Positions 5,854-10,354 of a stretch of DNA of 10,354 nucleotides are shown here, one piece after another. This DNA comes from Lachnospiraceae bacterium. GTDB lineage: Bacteria > Bacillota > Clostridia > Lachnospirales > Lachnospiraceae. The notes under the pieces were generated by a model. That model was not told the DNA's origin. It did no database searches and was given only the letters and a program-made list of their open reading frames with translations. Each line of letters starts with the position of its first letter. The stretch's first letter is position 1. The DNA lies in contig VSOB01000083.1 of the NCBI GenBank assembly GCA_009774625.1, positions 1 to 10,354 of the forward strand. The letters are read 5' to 3'. Position numbers and translations under genes: made by a program.

Positions 5854-6459
5854 TTAAACAGCCATAAAATTTTTCAGAATCGTAAGACCCACTTCCGAAC
5901 TTTTTTCCGGATGAAACTGACAGGCAAACACATTCCCCTTTTCCACGGCAGCATGTACCCTGACTCCATACTGTGTCGTTGCCTTCACGATCTCCTCCTG
6001 CTGTGCCTGAAGATAATAGGAATGTACAAAATACACATAGGCGCCTTCCTCAATTCCCTGAAACAGCCGGCCCGGCTGCGGAAACTGCAGAGAATTCCAG
6101 CCCACATGGGGAACCTTACATGCCGGTGATTCCGGGAACCGGACAATCCTGCCTGGCAGGATGCCAAGTCCCCGCTCCCCCCTGCTTTCCTCACTGGATT
6201 CAAATAAAAGCTGCAGGCCGAGACAGATTCCGAGAAACGGTGTCCCGCTGTCTGCCACTTCCTGTATTGCCGCCACCAGATCATAACTGCACAGCTTTTT
6301 CATAGCCTCTCCAAAAGCGCCCACACCCGGCAGAATCACCCGATCTGCTTTCCGAATCATATGCCTGTCTCTTGTAATACAGGTTTCTTCCCCAAGAAAC
6401 TGCAGTGCCTTTTCCACACTTCTGATATTGCCCGCATCATAATCAATAATCGCTACCAT
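5854..6459 (-). CDS. hisH: imidazole glycerol phosphate synthase glutaminase subunit HisH
   Basis: This 201-residue class I glutamine amidotransferase hydrolyses glutamine and passes ammonia through the HisF barrel. The catalytic triad is visible: C79 in GICLGLQLL, and H183 and E185 in QFHPEKSSE. The N-terminal IDYDAGNIRSVEKAL and the oxyanion-strand PGVGAFG (44-50) are typical of HisH. The length is standard. AGAGGAG precedes the ATG at 6459, and its Shine-Dalgarno lies right after the stop of the acidic membrane protein gene (18 bases between them). Transcription therefore probably comes from that gene's promoter. The hisH-hisF pair sits without hisA between them, unlike the classical his operon. 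Confidence 0.98.
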   Translation of the reverse strand: MVAIIDYDAGNIRSVEKALQFLGEETCITRDRHMIRKADRVILPGVGAFGEAMKKLCSYDLVAAIQEVADSGTPFLGICLGLQLLFESSEESRGERGLGILPGRIVRFPESPACKVPHVGWNSLQFPQPGRLFQGIEEGAYVYFVHSYYLQAQQEEIVKATTQYGVRVHAAVEKGNVFACQFHPEKSSEVGLTILKNFMAV

Positions 6460-6477
6460 CAGCCACTCCTCTGTCAG

Positions 6478-8502
6478 CTACTCTGTCGGCTGTAAATCAT
6501 TCCCCGTCAAACCATCCGGTTCCATTTCATCACTTATGTCTTCTTCATATTCCGGTTCTGTCAGAGTATCATCTTCCAGATCACTCCATTCATGTGTTTC
6601 TGTTTCCAGTATTTCTCCTGTATCCTCCGGCACGATGATATCCTCTGCCGGCAGAGCCGGCTCCTCAGTCACCGGCGCTTCTCTCTCACCGTCTCTTGGG
6701 GGAAAATCAATCACTTCCTGACCCAGTATCCGCTTCAGCTCCTTGGTATAGGGTACACTGTCCATAATCAGAGAAAGCTCCTTTGCCTTTTCCTCGGAAA
6801 CGCCATATTCTGACTGAAGAATCCCCAGTATATCCAGATAACTGTTCTTTACCGGCTCTCCTACTCCATATTGCTCCGCCTCTTCCTGTATCTTCCGGTA
6901 TTTATCCACACCGCTGATCAGGGCATGAAGCTGTTCTATCTCCATTCCTTCCAGCTTACCAAAGTTTTCATAGGATTCCAGCTTGCGCTCCATCTGCAGA
7001 CACAGCGTGGCACCCCGCAGCATTTTTTCGTCTTTGTCCTTTAGCTTTTTGGTTACAAGCAAATCATAGGCTTTCTGGTAATCACCGCTTTGAAAGGCTG
7101 TTTCGGCTTCCTGACGTTCCATAATATCAGGAATATAAGAAGTAAACAACATAATCATCCCAAATACTGTAAGCGCAAGAAAAACAGTGGTGATGATCTT
7201 TTTCTTCCCAATCGGCTTTAACGGTTTTTCCGGTTCTTTTGGCTCCTTCGGTTTTTTCTCCTTTTTCGGCTTGGGTTTCTTTTCTTTTTTCGGCTTTTTC
7301 TCCTTTGGCTTCTTTTCTTTGGGTTTCTTTTCCTTTGGCTTCTTTTCCCTGGTTTTTTTCGCTTTCTTTTTGGATTTTTCGCTGTCTTTATCCAGCCCCT
7401 CTAAGATTGCTATGTTCTCCTGTGAAAGATCCAACTGCCCCTTATCTTCGCCAATATCGTCAAATTCATCCTCATCCAGAAAAAAAGCAAACAGCTTCTT
7501 AAAAAGTCCGGGACCTTTTTCAGTTGCTCCTGCCTTCGGGGAATCCTTCTGTTTTTTTGCTTTTTTGTCCTTCTTCCTACCGAACAGTCCCTTTCGTTCT
7601 TCTGCAGCCTCCTGGGGTATCTCTTCTGCCTCCCCGCCAGCTATGTCCTCTTCTGTCTCTACTCCGCCCCTGGAAAGGCTTTCCATCAGACTCTTCATAT
7701 CGTCGTCGTCATCATCCAGAACCGGACCGCCGTCGGACATACTCAACATTTCGCTGATTTCCGCCAGCTCACTGTCCTCATCAATAGGATCCATCAAATC
7801 CATGATTCCCGACGGTTCCGGCAATGCGACGGTCCCGTCTCCGGTTTCTGCTTCCTCCGGCGCCATCAGCGCTTCCAGATCCGCTATATCCAGATCCGGC
7901 ACAGCCTCTTCACCCAGATCCACATCCGGTAAAATCCCTGCGTCATCCACACCCGCATCCAAATCTGAAGGCAGCACCGCTTCTTCCATATCCCCTGCTG
8001 ACAAAAGAGCTTCCGGCTCTCCGGACATGTCTGACTCCCCTGATTCCGTTTCCGGCAAAAGTGCCGGTTCTTCTGTCTCTGCATCCGACAGAAGGATCGT
8101 TTCCCCTGACTCTGTTTCCGGTTCCGGCAATACTGCCGGTTCTTCCAGCCCTTCTGATGCCGACTCTGCTTCCGACTCCGGCAAAGGTGCCGGCTCTGTT
8201 TCCGGTTCTGTCGGTATTTCCGGCTCCGGCAAGATTTCCGGCTTTTCTGCCTCCTGATTTTCTTCTGTCTCTGCCTCATCCGGCTCCTCATCAAAGAGTC
8301 TGGCCAGCTCCGGAAATTCCAAATCCTCCAGATCCAGTCCCTCCTCTTCCGACGTGTCCGCCATAGACTCAGCTTTCAACTCATCCGAGTTGGTTTCTTT
8401 CATAACATCATTCTCTTCATTCCGGACATCGGCCTGCTTTTCCGACGTCTCACCGCTCACTGACCGCAATAAGCTATCCAGATAATCCTCATTTGAACTC
8501 AT
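6478..8502 (-). CDS. acidic, Lys-rich, single-pass membrane protein with TPR-like outer domain
   Basis: This 674-residue protein has no enzyme motif. Residues 1-300 are disordered and very acidic, with repeated LPEPE/TESGE phrases and a D6 run at 263-268. Short helical motifs recur: DYLDSLLRSV (7-15), LEDLEFPELARLF (58-70), DLDIADLEALMAP (203-215) and DSELAEISEMLSMSD (243-257). Residues 303-345 are basic and hydrophobic (KGLFGRKKDKK, GLFKKLFAFFLDEDEF). Residues 380-430 are lysine-rich with tandem EKKPK. One membrane segment lies at 435-457 with lysines before it, so the acidic part should be cytoplasmic. Residues 460-600 look alpha-helical, TPR-like (ETAFQSGDYQKAYDLL), and outside; an acidic tail follows. 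GGAGG six bases upstream chooses the start at 8502 over 8520. It reads into hisH. The function is unknown; a scaffold or envelope role is a guess. Confidence 0.85.
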   Translation of the reverse strand: MSSNEDYLDSLLRSVSGETSEKQADVRNEENDVMKETNSDELKAESMADTSEEEGLDLEDLEFPELARLFDEEPDEAETEENQEAEKPEILPEPEIPTEPETEPAPLPESEAESASEGLEEPAVLPEPETESGETILLSDAETEEPALLPETESGESDMSGEPEALLSAGDMEEAVLPSDLDAGVDDAGILPDVDLGEEAVPDLDIADLEALMAPEEAETGDGTVALPEPSGIMDLMDPIDEDSELAEISEMLSMSDGGPVLDDDDDDMKSLMESLSRGGVETEEDIAGGEAEEIPQEAAEERKGLFGRKKDKKAKKQKDSPKAGATEKGPGLFKKLFAFFLDEDEFDDIGEDKGQLDLSQENIAILEGLDKDSEKSKKKAKKTREKKPKEKKPKEKKPKEKKPKKEKKPKPKKEKKPKEPKEPEKPLKPIGKKKIITTVFLALTVFGMIMLFTSYIPDIMERQEAETAFQSGDYQKAYDLLVTKKLKDKDEKMLRGATLCLQMERKLESYENFGKLEGMEIEQLHALISGVDKYRKIQEEAEQYGVGEPVKNSYLDILGILQSEYGVSEEKAKELSLIMDSVPYTKELKRILGQEVIDFPPRDGEREAPVTEEPALPAEDIIVPEDTGEILETETHEWSDLEDDTLTEPEYEEDISDEMEPDGLTGNDLQPTE
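7213..7347 (-). repeat. tandem 15-base repeats encoding EKKPK
   Basis: Four consecutive 15-base units at 7288-7347 encode EKKPK (residues 386-405 of the membrane protein), followed by degenerate KEKKPKP, KKEKKPKE and PKEPEKP units down to residue 430. The units differ at synonymous positions (for example CCA, CCC, CCG for Pro), so the array is old or under selection for the protein rather than newly expanded. It could vary in copy number between strains. Confidence 0.8.
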
Positions 8503-8537
8503 GGACTTCCTCCGCTCCATTCACACTTTCTATGCCA

Positions 8538-8566
8538 AGTATATCACATTCTGATTTTCATTCAAA
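8538..8566 (-). promoter_or_regulatory. promoter for the membrane protein-hisHF-ung run
   Basis: On the minus strand TTTGAA (complement of 8561-8566) or TTGAAT (8560-8565) is followed after 17 or 16 bases by TATACT (8538-8543), with an extended TGA just before it. Initiation near 8531 would leave a leader of about 30 bases with the GGAGG site of the membrane protein gene. No terminator separates the following hisH, hisF and ung. Confidence 0.65.
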
Positions 8567-8574
8567 CACTTTTC

Positions 8575-9081
8575 TCAGTTTTCGACAAAGGCAAGCAGAC
8601 GAACTGCATCTTCCTCAACAGATATTCCCCTGCCTTTCAATTCCACCGGAAGCTGAAACAATTTATCATGTACCCGGACCAGTTCTGCCTTTTGGTTATA
8701 AAATACTGTTTTTTCAAAAGGAAAACGAATCAGATTCGGATAAACCAGTCCAACCCCCAGTTCCAATACCAACAACTTTTTATGCAGCGTTCCCTGCAGC
8801 CATTTCAGATAGATATCCCAAACCGTCTCTTTTTCCTGATCGTTTTCTTCCAGCAAAGGACATACCACCCGTTCCTTTTTCAGTCCTGCGCTTTCAATCT
8901 TCCTGTCTGTACAGGTAGTTATCACAAAATAATTTTTTCCTTCCAGCATGTTCGCCAAATTATGATAGGCTGCCTCCACATATGCCAGAGATTTCCCGGA
9001 AGCAAATGCTTCGCCAATACCAACCAGTACAAGCTGAGCATGTTCTATTTTTTCCAATAATAAGGTTACTTTCTCCTGCAT
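8575..9081 (-). CDS. short divergent sirtuin-like (SIR2 fold) protein
   Basis: The 168 residues match the Rossmann part of Sir2-family NAD-dependent proteins. LVLVGIGEAF (17-26) stands where sirtuins have GAGxS. KNYFVITTCTDRKIESAGL (49-67) matches the TTNVDxxxxxAG strand. LLVLELGVGLVYPNLIRFPFEKTVFYNQKAELVRV (103-137) matches the C-terminal strands of the macrodomain-linked sirtuin type. The protein lacks several functional residues: Asn of TTNVD is Cys57, and no catalytic His or zinc cysteines follow. Sirtuins are usually 240-300 residues, so this is also short. It might bind NAD or ADP-ribose without catalysis, or be structural. It lies between cheV (with a terminator) and the membrane protein gene. 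The ATG at 9081 has only a weak GGAG-type site, so the start is less certain than others. Confidence 0.7.
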   Translation of the reverse strand: MQEKVTLLLEKIEHAQLVLVGIGEAFASGKSLAYVEAAYHNLANMLEGKNYFVITTCTDRKIESAGLKKERVVCPLLEENDQEKETVWDIYLKWLQGTLHKKLLVLELGVGLVYPNLIRFPFEKTVFYNQKAELVRVHDKLFQLPVELKGRGISVEEDAVRLLAFVEN

Positions 9082-9133
9082 CTTCCATATTCTCCGCCAA
9101 AAACCTTTGCATCTGCTTTTATATCTTAAAAAT

Positions 9134-9155
9134 AAGCCGGGAATCCTCCCGGCTT
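9134..9155 (-). terminator. terminator of cheV
   Basis: A perfect nine-base stem (AAGCCGGGA 9134-9142 with TCCCGGCTT 9147-9155) has a four-base loop and is followed on the minus strand by ATTTTTAAG. It begins 12 bases after the cheV stop. The sirtuin-like gene downstream must therefore use its own promoter in 9082-9133 or partial read-through. TATAAA is present there, but no good -35 is visible. Confidence 0.9.
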
Positions 9156-9166
9156 AAACCGTCTGT

Positions 9167-10060
9167 CTATTTCACCAGTCCGTCAATAACCTTTACCAGA
9201 TTTCCGATCTCCGGCTTGGAAAGCTGTGCATCTGCTCCCAATGCCTCCCCTTTCTTTCTCATCTCTTCGTTTACAAGAGATGAAAAAATAATCACCGGAA
9301 TATTACTGGTGTCCTCATGGTCTTTGATCAGTTTTGTCAATCTGTGACCATCCATAATGGGCATCTCAATATCTGTAATGACACACTTCACATGCTCCTC
9401 CAGAGTACCTTCTTCCCTGCACTCTTTGATCACATCCCATGCCTGCTGTCCATTTTCAGTGCGGATCAGATTATGATATCCTGCCTTCCTGAGAGAATCC
9501 ACGATCAGCTTATTCAGCAGCGCGGAATCCTCTGCAATCAAAATCGGTACATCATTTCTCTTCCGTTCTCCCAATGCTTCTATGTCTGTAACTTTCAATC
9601 CTGTCTCAGGATTGATGTCTGTTACGATCTTCTCAAAATCGAGTATAATAATCAACTTGTTATTAAATTTGATAATTCCTGTGGAGACTCCATCTTCAGG
9701 CGTTGATACGGTAGCACCCGGCTTTATAATATCTTTCCATGATACTCTATGTATTCCGATTACAGAATCGACATGAAACGCAATGTCCAGCTTATTGAAA
9801 TTCGTCACAATAAACAATCCGCCCGGCTTGGACTGTCCTCTCTGCAGACAGTTTTTTAAATCAATCGCTGTTATCATTTTGTCACGCGGCATAAAAATTC
9901 CTTCAATACTGGGATGCGCATTCGGTACCGGCGTTACCTCCTGATAATTGATAATTTCACGTATCTTTGCAACATTGATCCCGTATAAATTTCCGTCCAG
10001 CGTAAACTCCAATACTTCCAGCTCATTTGTTCCATTTTCCAACAATATTTTTGTATCCAT
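9167..10060 (-). CDS. cheV: chemotaxis coupling/response protein CheV
   Basis: This 297-residue cytoplasmic protein joins a CheW-like domain (residues about 12-155; LEFTLDGNLYGINVAKIREII and PNAHPSIEGIFMPRDKMITAIDL are typical) to a receiver domain (172-297). In the receiver, E177 and D178 form the acidic pocket, D230 (CVITDIEMP) is the phosphorylation site, S260 (IIFSS) the switch serine and K282 (LSKP) the conserved lysine. CheV couples chemoreceptors to the kinase CheA, and phosphorylation tunes adaptation. GGAGAGG about eight bases upstream supports the start at 10060. A longer frame to 10111 has no ribosome-binding site. It appears to be transcribed alone. It suggests a motile or chemotactic organism, although no flagellar gene lies in the window. 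Confidence 0.95.
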   Translation of the reverse strand: MDTKILLENGTNELEVLEFTLDGNLYGINVAKIREIINYQEVTPVPNAHPSIEGIFMPRDKMITAIDLKNCLQRGQSKPGGLFIVTNFNKLDIAFHVDSVIGIHRVSWKDIIKPGATVSTPEDGVSTGIIKFNNKLIIILDFEKIVTDINPETGLKVTDIEALGERKRNDVPILIAEDSALLNKLIVDSLRKAGYHNLIRTENGQQAWDVIKECREEGTLEEHVKCVITDIEMPIMDGHRLTKLIKDHEDTSNIPVIIFSSLVNEEMRKKGEALGADAQLSKPEIGNLVKVIDGLVK

Positions 10061-10123
10061 GCCCTTCACCTCTCCACGTATAACACCCCGATTTATAATA
10101 TCGTCAACCATCAGGCTGCTGAT

Positions 10124-10155
10124 TCATCTGCACAACAATGTGCGTTTTTATTATA
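10124..10155 (-). promoter_or_regulatory. cheV promoter: sigma-28-like site overlapping an extended -10
   Basis: On the minus strand TAAA (complement of 10147-10150) is followed after exactly 15 bases by GCAGATGA (10124-10131). This matches six of eight positions of the motility sigma factor consensus TAAA-N15-GCCGATAA. The result would be a leader of about 57 bases before cheV. Overlapping it, TGCTATAAT (extended -10, TATAAT at 10150-10155) could serve sigma-A instead, with only a weak -35. Either or both may be used. Confidence 0.5.
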
Positions 10156-10232
10156 GCATATATTTTTCAAAAAATATATATCCAATACACAATATTTCCA
10201 TACTTTTTTCATGCCCGCCTTCTTAATACAAT

Positions 10233-10260
10233 AAAAAAAGAACGCCTCGTTACAGCGCTC
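10233..10260 (-). terminator. terminator of the gene at the right edge
   Basis: On the minus strand GAGCGC (complement of 10255-10260) pairs with GCGTTC (10240-10245), including one G-T pair, and is followed by seven T (10233-10239). The stop codon of the upstream partial gene lies inside the loop. The stem is short, but the T run is long. Confidence 0.7.
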
Positions 10261-10354
10261 CCACACAGGTATATTCACTTCCCTCCATACCCTCAAAACC
10301 GAACATTGAAATCATCTCACAACCAGCTCTCTCAAAGACTTCTTCCTCTTCCTC
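10250..10354 (-). CDS. C-terminal fragment of an unrecognised protein
   Basis: A minus-strand frame runs in from the right edge and stops at TAA 10252-10250, giving 34 residues: an acidic run of five Glu, then VFERAGCEMISMFGFEGMEG and SEYTCVGAL. The other two minus frames stop within 14 codons. It has an intrinsic terminator directly at its stop, as a genuine gene end would. It contains two cysteines. I do not recognise the family. It is separate from cheV, whose promoter lies after the terminator. Confidence 0.55.
   Translation of the reverse strand, partial: EEEEEVFERAGCEMISMFGFEGMEGSEYTCVGAL

Noticed and set aside
5095..6129. A long plus-strand open frame (344 codons) opposite hisF and hisH.
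   Set aside because: It overlaps two complete enzymes with all catalytic residues, has no convincing ribosome-binding site, and its translation resembles no protein family.
7187..8257. A plus-strand frame of 356 codons rich in Ser, Phe and Pro.
   Set aside because: It is the mirror of the acidic and lysine-rich repeats of the membrane protein, whose composition suppresses stop codons on the other strand.
10280..10354. CTCAAAACCGAACATTGAA resembles sequence found in spacers of clostridial rRNA operons.
   Set aside because: No rRNA or tRNA follows on either strand, and the minus strand is an open frame ending at a terminator; a partial protein gene explains it better.

Overview
The window looks like the chromosome of a Gram-positive anaerobe of the class Clostridia, most likely Lachnospiraceae. 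This is inferred from moderate GC, strong AGGAGG ribosome-binding sites, small lipoproteins with Clostridia-style lipoboxes, a tRNA-Leu without an encoded CCA, and CheV beside a long disordered acidic membrane protein. No 16S rRNA is present, so the family assignment is a judgement.

Layout. Positions 1 to about 1267 are the end of an integrative element (prophage or conjugative element). It holds the tail of an unknown gene, a possible 18-residue peptide, an inverted repeat and a plus-strand tyrosine recombinase, closed by a strong hairpin. The rest is host chromosome, with every gene on the minus strand. The first host gene met, a cupin lipoprotein, is cut off inside its cupin domain right at the element, so the element appears to sit in that gene. 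Reading upstream from it come an iron-dependent alcohol dehydrogenase, a previously hidden 50-residue lipoprotein ORF and a LysR regulator, which probably form a LysR-controlled redox cluster.

Next is tRNA-Leu(CAA) with a clear promoter and terminator. It is followed by a tightly spaced run that transcribes as acidic membrane protein, hisH, hisF, ung. HisH releases ammonia from glutamine and HisF uses it to make imidazole glycerol phosphate. Ung removes uracil from DNA. Upstream lie a sirtuin-like protein that has lost the usual catalytic residues, cheV (CheW plus receiver domain, with a possible sigma-28-type promoter), and the C-terminal end of an unknown gene at the right edge.

I found no CRISPR array, toxin system or obvious defence island. 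The points most worth a second look are the element-gene junction, the small ORFs near the element and before the dehydrogenase, the divergent sirtuin-like protein, and the highly charged membrane protein in front of hisHF.
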